Assembly: GCA_013140805.1 (NCBI GenBank)
Contig: JABFRW010000125.1
Location: 1-35,131 of the forward strand
Origin: Candidatus Eisenbacteria bacterium
Lineage (GTDB): Bacteria > Eisenbacteria > RBG-16-71-46
Length of the DNA: 35,131 nucleotides
Direction of reading: 5' to 3'
The notes beneath the pieces are model-generated. The model was not told where the DNA came from. It worked only from the letters and a program-made list of their open reading frames with translations, and made no database searches. The translations under genes and the position numbers were made by a program. Positions 17,504 to 25,283 of this stretch are shown here, in pieces. The first letter of the stretch is position 1; each line of letters opens with the position of its first letter.

Positions 17504-17650
17504 CCACGGCACATCTACATGGCCGAACGAAATGGATGTGGGAGGGCCGTGGTTGCAGATACTCGGGTGCGGCCCCCGGGCCTGTGATCGCACCTCCCGC
17601 TTAAAGTCGACGCCCCGGACTCGCAAGAGTCGTGGGGCGTCGCTCTTTTC
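17504..17650 (+). ncRNA. Candidate intergenic small RNA ending in a terminator
   Basis: About 145 bases made almost entirely of hairpins. CCACGGC (17504-17510) pairs with GCCGTGG (17546-17552), with ACATC/GATGT pairing inside. GGTGCG (17566-17571) pairs with CGCACC (17589-17594), with GGCC/GGCC inside. The terminator follows. A GGGAGGG in the first hairpin could instead pair with CCTCCC in the second, giving an alternative fold. It matches none of the common RNAs I know (no SRP, 6S or tmRNA core). It could also be the structured 3' UTR of rho. Confidence 0.4.
17608..17650 (+). terminator. Strong intrinsic terminator downstream of rho
   Basis: CGACGCCCC / GGGGCGTCG (17608-17616 with 17634-17642), with a second ACTC-GCAA-GAGT stem inside, is followed by CTCTTTT. 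It may also stop the convergent metalloprotease transcript, although the T-run on that side is weak. Confidence 0.8.
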
Positions 17651-17671
17651 CGGCGGACAGGGCTGGCCGCG

Positions 17672-20386
17672 CTACGGCGTCGCCACTCCGATCGCCCCCG
17701 CCGGGCGTACGGCTTCGACTTCGCGTCCCGCCTCGAGTGCGCGCTTGATGCGGGCGCGCGACTCGAGCAGATGCGCGCGCGTGTAGTCGCCCATCGCGCC
17801 CTCGCCGGCCAGCGCACGCGTCGCCCGCGCATCGATGCGCGCGAGCTGCAGACGCGCCAGGCTGCGCGCGTCGTCGGGTGTGCCGGGGATTCCGCCGACC
17901 ACCATCTGCGCGAGTCGATCGATATAGACGCGCTGGATGTCGCGCCGTGTGTTCGGGCCATCGAGTGCCCGCATCGCTGCCGCAGCACCGCCGCCGACCT
18001 CGCCCCACAGCGCCCGCGTGAGCCGATCGAAGTAATCGCTCATGCGAAACGCGTCCGGCGAACGGCTCTCGGCTTCGCGCAGCCGCGCCAGCAGCATCGG
18101 CTGCGTCAGCCCGTTCAACAGCCCGGTCTGAATCGCGAGCGCCTTGTCGTTCAGGTTGTAGTCGAGCCGCGGCCCGGTCCACACCCCGAAGTTGTCGTCG
18201 ACGCCCCAGTGCATCCAGCGATCCGGCGCGAGGCGATTGAGCAGCTTCGGTGACAGATTGAACGAGTTCGCCGCGAAGCCGCGCTCCGCGATGAAGTCGA
18301 GCGCCTCGCGCTGCTTGGCGGCCGGCACGAGCTGCAGCGGGTCCCTGGAATCCGGCTGGCCGCGGTGATTGCGCGACTGATACTGGCCGCCGACGTACTT
18401 GACGCCGATGCCGAGCGCGATTCCGTACTGCTCGAGCAGGCCATCGACGGCGCGACGCAGCACCGGGTACTCGCCCTCGTCTCCGAGGATGCGGGCCTCC
18501 AGCGCATCGTTCGACCAGATGTCGGTCACCCAGCCGGCGCGATCCTTCGCGAACGACAGCGGATCGTCGCCGAGGTCCCAGATGTTCGAGCGCGGATCGA
18601 GCGCGAACGGCCCATAGGTGTCGGGGTCCGGCGTGTAGACGTGGCCGGGCAGATTCGACTCGTCGGCGATCTTCTTCACGACCGCATAGTCGGCATCTGC
18701 GCTCGCCTGGCCCGACGGCGTGTAGCCGTAGCGGATCATCCATACGTCGGCGGTGCCCGCGACGCTGCCGTAGTAGTCGCCCTGCTTGGTGCGATCGCGC
18801 GAAACGTTCGGCGTCGCGTAGTCCATCACCGATGCCATCATGCCGTTGCCGCGCGACCAGGTCGAGTCGTTCAGCTTGTCGTAGGGCGTCGCAGTGCTGG
18901 CGCGGAAGTTGTGCGTGAGGCCGAGCGCGTGCCCGACTTCGTGGAGCACCGTGTGCGTCAGCATCTCGCCAACGAACCGCTCGTGGATCGGGCCTCCGGC
19001 CGCGATGCTGCCATCCATGACCGCCGCGAGATTCGCGAGCGTCATGCCGACCGAACCGCCGGCGGCTGCGTCGCAACGATGATCGAGCGGCAGTCGCGAC
19101 TCGGCTTCGCGCAGCATCGGCAGTTCGAACGTGCTCGGCGAGCCGGTCAGGTCGCGGTAGATGCGCCACCGGCGCTGCACGATCGAAGCCTCGAACAGGA
19201 TGTCGGAGTCGAGGATCTCGCCGCTGCGCGGGTCGATGCGCGACGGTCCGATTGCGCCGAACGACGGCTCGGACGACGTGATCCAGCGGATGGTGCTGTA
19301 GCGAATGTCGCCCGGATCGTAGTCGGGGTCATCCGCGGGGGCTTCCTTGGCGATGATCGCGTTCTTGAACCCCGCCGCCTCGAATGCCTTCTGCCAGCCC
19401 TCGATGCCGGCCTTCACATACGGCCGGTACTTCTCGGGAATCGTGCGATCGATGTAGTAGACGATCGGCTTGACCGGCTCCGACAGCGCCGCCGTCGGGT
19501 CCTTCTTCTCGAGCCGCCAGCGCGTGATGTAGCGCCGCCAGAAGTGCTCCTGATCGTCGCGGCTGAAGTCCTTCACCGCGTTCAGGAAGTAACCGGTGCG
19601 ATCGTCGGCGAGCCGCGGCGTCATCGGAACGTCGGGCAGCTTCGAGAACGAGTAGTGCATCGTCACGCCGACGTAGCGGTCGTCGGGCACCGTGTTGAGG
19701 TTCAAGTTCTGCCGGTCGTTCGGCGTGTAGGTGAGCATCGCCTCGAACTCGACGTTCTCCGGATACGCCTTTGCGAGGGTCACCGCCGAGCGTTCCTTGT
19801 CGAAGCGGAACGTGCGGGCAGGCCCCTGGCGCAGGAACTCGCTCATGTCGCTGATGTCGCTGACCAGGAACGGCGCCAGGTCGACCAGGAGCGCCTTGCT
19901 CGAATCGTGGACGCTCTCGATCTTGAGCGATGCGATCGCCGAGTTTCCGAACGACAGGTCCTTGGCCCTCTCGATCGCGCTGCCGCTCGGGGCCACGAAG
20001 CGCATGTTCTTCTCCATCACCAGCACGCGATCGCCGGTGCGATGGAACTCGATCATGCGGTCGTTGAAGATCGAGAGCCCGCCGAGCACGAAGTCGCGCC
20101 CGATGCCGCGCGCGATGCTCCAGATGCCGAGCACCGGCTGGTCGAGCTGATCGGCCCGGATCTCCATGTAGAGGTTCTCGCGCTTCTGATAGAGCGTGAA
20201 GAGCCCCTTCTTGACCTCGGTGTCCTTGGTGAGCTTTTTCCAGTCACCGTACGGCTTGTCGGCCGCAGCGGCAGCCGCGTCCGAGGCGCCCTTCTTGGGC
20301 TTGGGAGCTGCGTGGCCGAGCGACGGCAGCAGCGCGATGGCAAGCGCGAGCGCGAGGGCGCTACGCAGGGAGTAGCGGTACGTCAT
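17672..20386 (-). CDS. Exported zinc metalloprotease, DUF5117/DUF4953 family (copy 1)
   Basis: 904 residues. A Sec signal peptide (cleavage about GHA/AP, residue 26) is followed by a Lys/Ala-rich linker and a DUF5118-like segment. A large N-terminal domain (DUF5117-like, about 80-290) carries VLGIWSIARGIGRDFVLGG. The catalytic domain (DUF4953-like) has the zinc motif HEVGHALGLTHNF (His482, Glu483, His486 and a third His three residues on), preceded by YSTIRWITSSEPSFGAIGPS and followed by SVMDYATPN, the Met-turn expected of a metzincin. A helical C-terminal region ends the protein. It should be a periplasmic or secreted peptidase; the substrate is unknown. The ATG has GGAGG 9 bases upstream. 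It is closely similar throughout to the gene at 21334-24087, a clear duplication. Confidence 0.9.
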   Translation of the reverse strand: MTYRYSLRSALALALAIALLPSLGHAAPKPKKGASDAAAAAADKPYGDWKKLTKDTEVKKGLFTLYQKRENLYMEIRADQLDQPVLGIWSIARGIGRDFVLGGLSIFNDRMIEFHRTGDRVLVMEKNMRFVAPSGSAIERAKDLSFGNSAIASLKIESVHDSSKALLVDLAPFLVSDISDMSEFLRQGPARTFRFDKERSAVTLAKAYPENVEFEAMLTYTPNDRQNLNLNTVPDDRYVGVTMHYSFSKLPDVPMTPRLADDRTGYFLNAVKDFSRDDQEHFWRRYITRWRLEKKDPTAALSEPVKPIVYYIDRTIPEKYRPYVKAGIEGWQKAFEAAGFKNAIIAKEAPADDPDYDPGDIRYSTIRWITSSEPSFGAIGPSRIDPRSGEILDSDILFEASIVQRRWRIYRDLTGSPSTFELPMLREAESRLPLDHRCDAAAGGSVGMTLANLAAVMDGSIAAGGPIHERFVGEMLTHTVLHEVGHALGLTHNFRASTATPYDKLNDSTWSRGNGMMASVMDYATPNVSRDRTKQGDYYGSVAGTADVWMIRYGYTPSGQASADADYAVVKKIADESNLPGHVYTPDPDTYGPFALDPRSNIWDLGDDPLSFAKDRAGWVTDIWSNDALEARILGDEGEYPVLRRAVDGLLEQYGIALGIGVKYVGGQYQSRNHRGQPDSRDPLQLVPAAKQREALDFIAERGFAANSFNLSPKLLNRLAPDRWMHWGVDDNFGVWTGPRLDYNLNDKALAIQTGLLNGLTQPMLLARLREAESRSPDAFRMSDYFDRLTRALWGEVGGGAAAAMRALDGPNTRRDIQRVYIDRLAQMVVGGIPGTPDDARSLARLQLARIDARATRALAGEGAMGDYTRAHLLESRARIKRALEAGREVEAVRPAGAIGVATP

Positions 20387-20550
20387 GGGGACGACCTCCG
20401 GCAGTGAGAGCGAGGATCGGTCCGAACGCAGGTCCGGGCTCGAGGCCGCGCAGCATACCGGGCCTCGCCCGCGAACGCGGCTCGCGGGGAACCGGCGCGG
20501 AAGTTCGGCCCACCGGCGGCGGATCCGGGTGCCGGGGCGCGGCGGGGCGC

Positions 20551-20569
20551 GGAGCGGGCACGCCGCTCC
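20551..20569 (-). terminator. Hairpin just after the EF-P stop codon
   Basis: GGAGCGG / CCGCTCC (20551-20557 with 20563-20569) forms a 7-bp stem and 5-base loop 3 bases past the efp stop. There is no T-run, so termination would be inefficient or Rho-assisted. Confidence 0.35.
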
Positions 20570-20571
20570 GA

Positions 20572-21132
20572 TCAGCTCACGCGGGTGACGAACTCCCCGG
20601 TGCGGGTGTCGATCTTCACGAGGTTGCCCTCTTCGACATAGGGCGGGACCTTGATCTCGAGGCCGGTCTCCAAGATCGCGGGCTTGTTCGTGTTCTGGAC
20701 CGCGGCGCCCTTGATGTTCGGCGTGGTCTCTTTGACCACCAGCTCCACGAACATCGGCACTTCGATGCCGACCACACGGCCCTCGAAGTAGTTCGCGAGC
20801 AGCGTCATGCCATCTTTGATGTAGCCGACGGCGTCGCCGAGCACGTCCTTGCCGAGCGCGATCATCTCGTAGCTCTCGGTGTTCATGAAGTGGAACTCGT
20901 CACCGGCGCGATAGCTGAACTGCAGCGTGTGCTCATCGAGGACCGCCTTCTCGACCTTGTCCTCGGCGCTGAACCGGTGCTCGTTCTTGCTGCCGTTCTC
21001 GATGTTGACGAGCGTCGCCTGCACGAACGCGCGGAGATTGCCCGGCGTGCGGTGAACAACGGCCGTCACGCGGTGCGGCTTGCCGTTGTGCATGACGAGG
21101 TTGCCGACCCTCATCTGAGTGGAGGCGATCAT
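20572..21132 (-). CDS. efp: Translation elongation factor P
   Basis: 186 residues, the normal three-domain length. EF-P binds between the ribosomal E and P sites and relieves stalling at polyproline. The N-terminal KOW-like domain is MIASTQMRVGNLVMHNGKPH...; the middle and C-terminal OB domains show FHFMNTESYEMIALG, PMFVELVVKETTPNIKG and the EF-P signature GLEIKVPPYVEEGNLVKIDT. The loop that normally carries the modified Lys or Arg reads TPGNLRAF, so the tip residue is Asn32. Lys/Arg modification by EpmA, EarP or YmfI-type systems is therefore not possible at that position. The ATG at 21132 has AAAGGAG 7 bases upstream. The gene lies between two paralogous metalloprotease genes on the same strand but appears to have its own promoter. 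Confidence 0.95.
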   Translation of the reverse strand: MIASTQMRVGNLVMHNGKPHRVTAVVHRTPGNLRAFVQATLVNIENGSKNEHRFSAEDKVEKAVLDEHTLQFSYRAGDEFHFMNTESYEMIALGKDVLGDAVGYIKDGMTLLANYFEGRVVGIEVPMFVELVVKETTPNIKGAAVQNTNKPAILETGLEIKVPPYVEEGNLVKIDTRTGEFVTRVS

Positions 21133-21161
21133 GAGTGGCTCCTTTGAAGGTGCGGGCAGGG

Positions 21162-21191
21162 ATTGTGCCCGAGGAGGGCCACGAGCGGCAA
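21162..21191 (-). promoter_or_regulatory. Candidate efp promoter
   Basis: On the minus strand TTGCCG (21191-21186) and CACAAT (21167-21162) are 18 bases apart, each matching consensus at 4 of 6 positions. They lie about 30 bases before the efp ATG at 21132. Confidence 0.45.
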
Positions 21192-21237
21192 GGGATGGAG
21201 GGTCGGATCGAGCACTGCGCAAAGCGCCGCGGCTTCC

Positions 21238-21286
21238 CCCAAAAACGAATCGAACGGAGCGGGCCCCCATGCCCCACTCCGTTCGA
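21238..21286 (-). terminator. Intrinsic terminator after the second metalloprotease gene
   Basis: TCGAACGGAG / CTCCGTTCGA form a perfect 10-bp stem (21250-21259 with 21277-21286). On the minus strand it is followed by TTCGTTTTT. It separates the protease gene (stop at 21334) from efp. Confidence 0.8.
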
Positions 21287-21333
21287 GTCACCGCCTCATC
21301 TTTTCGTCCCCATGCTGCCGCTGACTGGTCGTA

Positions 21334-24087
21334 TTACTGCGCAGCCCCTGAAGAAGTTCCACCGGCGGCGTCCGCGCCAATTGCTGACGCGCCCCGGACA
21401 CTGTCCGCCGAGCGTGTCGCATCCATCGCGCGCTTGATCCGGGCGCGCGACTCGAGCAGGTGGGCGCGGGTGTAATCGCCCATGGGAGCCTCACTTGCGA
21501 GCTGGCGGGTGCAGCGCTGGTCGATCCGAGACAACTGCAGCCGGGCAAGCGCCCGGGCGTCGTCGGGAGCGCCGGCCACGGAACCGACCATCAGCCCCGC
21601 CAGGCGGTCGACGTAGGCCCGCTGGACGTCACGGCGGGTGCTGGTGCCGTCCAGCGCCTTGAGCGCCGCCGGGGCGCCACCGGCCACTTCGCCCCACAGC
21701 ATGCGGGTCATGCGGTCGAAGTAGTCGCTCATGCGAAACGCGTCCGCCGAGCGCCCCTCGGCCTCGCGCATGCGCAGCAGCAGCCGCGGCTCGAGCAGCT
21801 CGGTGAGCAGTGCGCTCTGGATCGAGAACGCCTTGGCGCCCAGGTCGTAGTCGTATCGATACGGGCCCGAGAATCCGTTGCCGATTCCCCAGTGCACCCA
21901 GCGATCCTGCCCAACCTTGGAGAGCAGCCCGGAGGGAATCGCGAACGCATCGGCCGCGAACGCGCGGGTGCCGAGGAATTCGAGCGCCTCGCGCTGCGTG
22001 GCGGCCGGGATCAGCGTGAGTGGATCGACGCCACCCTCCTGCCCGCGACGTGTCCGCGAGGCGTACTGGCCGCCCAGGTACTTGACCGCGAGTCCGAGTG
22101 CGATCGAGTACTGGCCGAGCGTGGTGTCGAGCGCGCGACGCAGCGTCGGGTAGTCGCCGTTGGGGCCGACCACGCGCTCCTCGAGCTTGGGGTTCTTCCA
22201 CAGCGACGCCACGTAGGCGGCGCGATCCTTCGCGAATGCGAGCGGATCGGTACCAAGGTCCCAGATGTTCACGCGCGGATCGAGCGCGTCATCGGGGTAC
22301 GCGTCCTGATCGGCGCCGTACTCGTTGCCCGGCAACGCCGACTCGTCCGCGATCTTGCGCGCGAAGACGTAGTCCTCGTCGGAGTTCGCGGCACCGGACG
22401 GCGTGTAGGCGTAGCGGATCTGCCACATGTCGCAGGTGCCGATCGTGGTCGTGTAGTAGTGGCCCTGCTTCGAGCGATCCGAGCTGATGTTCGGCGAGGG
22501 GTACTCCATTACGGAGCCCACGAGGCCTTTGGTGTCGGTCCAGCCCAGATCGTTCAGCTTGTCGTTCGGCGTCGCGGTGCTGGAGCGAAAGTTGTGCGTG
22601 AGGCCCAGGCTGTGTCCGACCTCGTGCATGGTCGTCCACACGATCGCCTCGCCCAGGTATTCCTCGGGCACCGGCGTTCCGGGCGGCATCAGGCCGTCGA
22701 GCAGCATGGTGAGGCTCACCAGCGAGCCGGCGTCGATCATGCCCTCGCCGAGCGCACAGCTGCGCTCGAGCGGCAGGAACGACGGCAACGCGGCGCGCAT
22801 CGCCTTCTGCGGCGCCACCATCGCACCGATCGCTTCGGGGCCCGCCCAGCGCCGGTAGTTGTTGCGGAACCCCTGAATGAACGACGCCTCGAACAGGATG
22901 TCGGCATCGAGGATCTCGCCGGTGCGAGGATCCACGCGCGAGGGTCCGATCGCGCCGAACGACGGCACCGACGAAGTGATCCAGCGGATCGTGCTGTAGC
23001 GCACATCCTCGGCATCCCAGGTGGAATCGTCCGGCGCGTCCGGCGCCACGATGGCGTTCTTGTAGCCCGCCGCTTCGAACGCCTTCTGCCAGTTCTCGAC
23101 GCCTTTGCGGACGAACGGGCGGTACTCCTTCGGAATGGTGTGGTCGAGATAGAACGTGATCGGCTTCACCACCTCCGAGACCGGCGCGTTCGGATCCTTC
23201 TTCTCGAGCCGCCAGCGATTGACGAAGCGCACCCAGAAGTTCTCGGACTCGTCACGGCCGAAGTCCTTGACCACGGTGAGGAACTGTCCGGTGCGCGGAT
23301 CCGCGAAGCGCGGCGTCATCGGAGTGGCCGGCAGCTTCGAGAACGAGTAGTGCACTGCGATCGGCAGATAGCGATCGTCCGACGGCGTCTCGAGACCGAG
23401 TCCGGTGCGATCCGACGGCGAGAACGTGAGTGCGGCCTCGATCTCGAAGTTGTCGGGGAACACCTTGGTGCTGGTGATCGCGGAACGTTCCTTGTCGAAC
23501 CGGAACGGCTTGTTGTTGAACGAGCTCTTCAGATACTCGGTCATGTCGGAAACGTCGCTGAGCAGGAAGTCGCCGAAGTTCACGAGCAGCGCCTTGGTCG
23601 AATCGTGCTCGCTCTCGATCTTGAGCGACGCGATGACCGAGCTGCCGATCGACAGGTCGACCGCCTTCGACATCGGTGAACCGGCGGGCGCCCTGTAGCG
23701 CGTGTTCTTCTCGACCACGAAGATGTGATCGCCTTCGCGATGGAACTCGAGCAGCCGGTCGTTGAGCGGCAGCCCGCCGAGCACGAAGTTCTGCCCGATG
23801 CCGCGCGCGAGGCTGAAGATGCCGAGCACCGGCTGGTCGAGCTGGCTCGGCTGGATCTCCAGCCACAGGCTCTCGCGCTTGCGCCACACGTTGAAGTAGC
23901 CCTTCTGAACCGTGGCGTCCTTGGTGGTCTTCTTCCAGTCCGTGAACGGCTTGTCCTTGTCGGCCGCGGCTGCCGCCTCGGCGGGCTTGCCGCCCTTGGG
24001 TGGCTTGGGCTTCGCGGAAGCGATCGGTGCGAGCAGCACCAGCAGCGCGAGGAGGGCGAGAGCGCGAGTGAGCAGGCGATGCGACAT
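21334..24087 (-). CDS. Exported zinc metalloprotease, DUF5117/DUF4953 family (copy 2)
   Basis: 917 residues, paralogous along its whole length to the protein encoded at 17672-20386. A Sec signal peptide (cleavage about ASA/KP, residue 25) leads into a Lys/Pro/Ala linker, then the DUF5117-like domain with VLGIFSLARGIGQNFVLGG. The metzincin-like catalytic centre HEVGHSLGLTHNF follows (His488, Glu489, His492), and after it SVMEYPSPN in place of the other copy's SVMDYATPN. The C-terminal third is rich in Arg/Ala helices and ends in a Ser/Ala-rich tail. It should act outside the cytoplasm on peptides or proteins. The ATG has GAGG about 10 bases upstream. A clear terminator follows the gene, so the two proteases and efp are probably three separate transcripts. 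Confidence 0.9.
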   Translation of the reverse strand: MSHRLLTRALALLALLVLLAPIASAKPKPPKGGKPAEAAAAADKDKPFTDWKKTTKDATVQKGYFNVWRKRESLWLEIQPSQLDQPVLGIFSLARGIGQNFVLGGLPLNDRLLEFHREGDHIFVVEKNTRYRAPAGSPMSKAVDLSIGSSVIASLKIESEHDSTKALLVNFGDFLLSDVSDMTEYLKSSFNNKPFRFDKERSAITSTKVFPDNFEIEAALTFSPSDRTGLGLETPSDDRYLPIAVHYSFSKLPATPMTPRFADPRTGQFLTVVKDFGRDESENFWVRFVNRWRLEKKDPNAPVSEVVKPITFYLDHTIPKEYRPFVRKGVENWQKAFEAAGYKNAIVAPDAPDDSTWDAEDVRYSTIRWITSSVPSFGAIGPSRVDPRTGEILDADILFEASFIQGFRNNYRRWAGPEAIGAMVAPQKAMRAALPSFLPLERSCALGEGMIDAGSLVSLTMLLDGLMPPGTPVPEEYLGEAIVWTTMHEVGHSLGLTHNFRSSTATPNDKLNDLGWTDTKGLVGSVMEYPSPNISSDRSKQGHYYTTTIGTCDMWQIRYAYTPSGAANSDEDYVFARKIADESALPGNEYGADQDAYPDDALDPRVNIWDLGTDPLAFAKDRAAYVASLWKNPKLEERVVGPNGDYPTLRRALDTTLGQYSIALGLAVKYLGGQYASRTRRGQEGGVDPLTLIPAATQREALEFLGTRAFAADAFAIPSGLLSKVGQDRWVHWGIGNGFSGPYRYDYDLGAKAFSIQSALLTELLEPRLLLRMREAEGRSADAFRMSDYFDRMTRMLWGEVAGGAPAALKALDGTSTRRDVQRAYVDRLAGLMVGSVAGAPDDARALARLQLSRIDQRCTRQLASEAPMGDYTRAHLLESRARIKRAMDATRSADSVRGASAIGADAAGGTSSGAAQ

Positions 24088-24386
24088 GGAAGCGAACCTC
24101 GGAGTGGGATGGACGCCGGAGCGCGCGAAACGAGAGCCCGGCTGCAGACCCTGTCGGCTGAAGGGTGGGAACGGAAGCGCGAATGATAGTGCCGCCCGGC
24201 GCCCGCCGCACGGCTCGGAGACAGGCGCGGCGGAACCCTCGACGGGCGGGAATCGCGGCCGACCAGCGAGCCGTCAACGCGCCAGAACGACTCGGCGCGT
24301 GAGGGTCACTCCCGGCGATCCCCACCCCGCTGCTACAATGCCGGGCCACTTTTCGCATTGGCCTCTATGAGGAGTCCCTCAATCCC
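24088..24386. promoter_or_regulatory. Divergent promoter region, metalloprotease 2 and cyanophycin operon
   Basis: There is no gene in these 299 bases. On the minus strand TATCAT (24188-24183, 5 of 6 matches to TATAAT) is a likely -10 for the protease, about 95 bases before its ATG. On the plus strand TGCTACAAT (24331-24339) is an extended -10 for the cyanophycin operon. Confidence 0.45.
24331..24339 (+). promoter_or_regulatory. Extended -10 promoter of the cyanophycin operon
   Basis: TGC followed by TACAAT matches the extended -10 consensus (TGN plus 5 of 6 in TATAAT). It lies about 47 bases before the GTG start at 24387. No clear -35 is present, as is common for extended -10 promoters. Confidence 0.5.
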
Positions 24387-25223
24387 GTGAGCCCGTCCAA
24401 AGTCCCCGAAGGCCAGAGCCGCGGTTTCATCGTCCCGATCGGCGGCGCCGAGGACAAGATCGGCGACGAGGACATCCTCAAGCGCTTCGTGGGCCTGTGC
24501 GGCGGGCGGCGCGCCCGCATCGCCGTGATCCCGACCGCCTCCGAGCTGCGCGACACCGGACGGCGCTACGAGAAGCTGTTCGACTCGCTGCGCGCCAGCG
24601 ACGTGAAGGTGCTGCCGTTTCTCACGCGTCGCGACTGCGAAGATGCGGACTCGATCGAGACGCTCGAACGCGCTCACGGAGTGTTCCTGACCGGCGGCAA
24701 CCAGCTGCGCCTCTCGACCACGCTCGGCGGCACCCCGATCGCCAAGTCGCTGCGACTCATGAACGCGCGCGGCGTGCACGTGGCCGGCACCTCCGCGGGT
24801 GCGGCGTTCCTGTCCGAGCACATGATCGCCTCGGGCGAAGAGGGCGCGACACCGCGCGCCGGCATGGTGTCGCTGGCGCCGGGGCTCGGACTCACGAATC
24901 GGGTGGTGGTCGACCAGCACTTCCGGCAGCGCGACCGCATCGGGCGCCTGCTCGCCTCGCTCGCCTACAATCCGTTTGCGGTCGGAGTCGGGCTCGACGA
25001 AGACACCGCGGCGTTCATCGGCCCCGACGAAACGCTCGAGGTGGTGGGCAGCGGGGCGGTGACGATCGTGGATCCTGCGAAGCTCGAATATTCCTCGATG
25101 GACGCTGCCAAGCGCGGAGATCCCGTGTGCCTGCTCGGCATCACGCTCCACGTCCTGATCGCGGGCGCCACCTTCAATCTGCATACGCGCGTCGCCTCGG
25201 CCGGGGAACTCGGCCGCCACTAA
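24387..25223 (+). CDS. cphB: Cyanophycinase (peptidase family S51)
   Basis: 278 residues from GTG 24387. GAGGAG lies 12 bases upstream, a rather long spacing, but no other start fits. The enzyme is a serine exopeptidase that cuts cyanophycin (multi-L-arginyl-poly-L-aspartate) into beta-Asp-Arg dipeptides. Visible motifs are GFIVPIGGAED at the N-terminus, IAVIPTASE, FLTGGNQLRL, the nucleophile elbow GTSAGAAFLSEHMI (Ser136), DQHFRQRDRIGRLL and GVGLDEDTAAFI. Length and motif order match CphB of cyanobacteria and proteobacteria. It is the first gene of an operon with the polymer synthetase, so making and breaking the storage polymer are controlled together. Confidence 0.94.
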   Translation: MSPSKVPEGQSRGFIVPIGGAEDKIGDEDILKRFVGLCGGRRARIAVIPTASELRDTGRRYEKLFDSLRASDVKVLPFLTRRDCEDADSIETLERAHGVFLTGGNQLRLSTTLGGTPIAKSLRLMNARGVHVAGTSAGAAFLSEHMIASGEEGATPRAGMVSLAPGLGLTNRVVVDQHFRQRDRIGRLLASLAYNPFAVGVGLDEDTAAFIGPDETLEVVGSGAVTIVDPAKLEYSSMDAAKRGDPVCLLGITLHVLIAGATFNLHTRVASAGELGRH

Positions 25224-25283
25224 AGAGGACGGCTCCTCGTCGTCGCAACGGGCCGCCACGCCGCGGCCATCCCGGAGGATCGC

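Larger units (their letters stand above)
17349..17671. other. Intergenic region between rho and the first metalloprotease gene
   Basis: The genes converge here. The first ~130 bases (17349-17480) show nothing recognisable. They are followed by an A/T-rich block with a promoter-like element, two hairpins and a strong plus-strand terminator, annotated separately as a candidate small RNA. Confidence 0.5.

Noticed and set aside
18365-20407. Open frame of 680 codons on the plus strand opposite metalloprotease 1
   Set aside because: It mirrors the real minus-strand gene; its sequence is Arg/Ala/Val/Asp-rich with no domain or ribosome binding site, as expected for the antisense frame of a GC-rich gene.
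21460-23679. Open frame of 739 codons on the plus strand opposite metalloprotease 2
   Set aside because: Same reason: an antisense shadow. The minus-strand reading has a signal peptide and a zinc motif.
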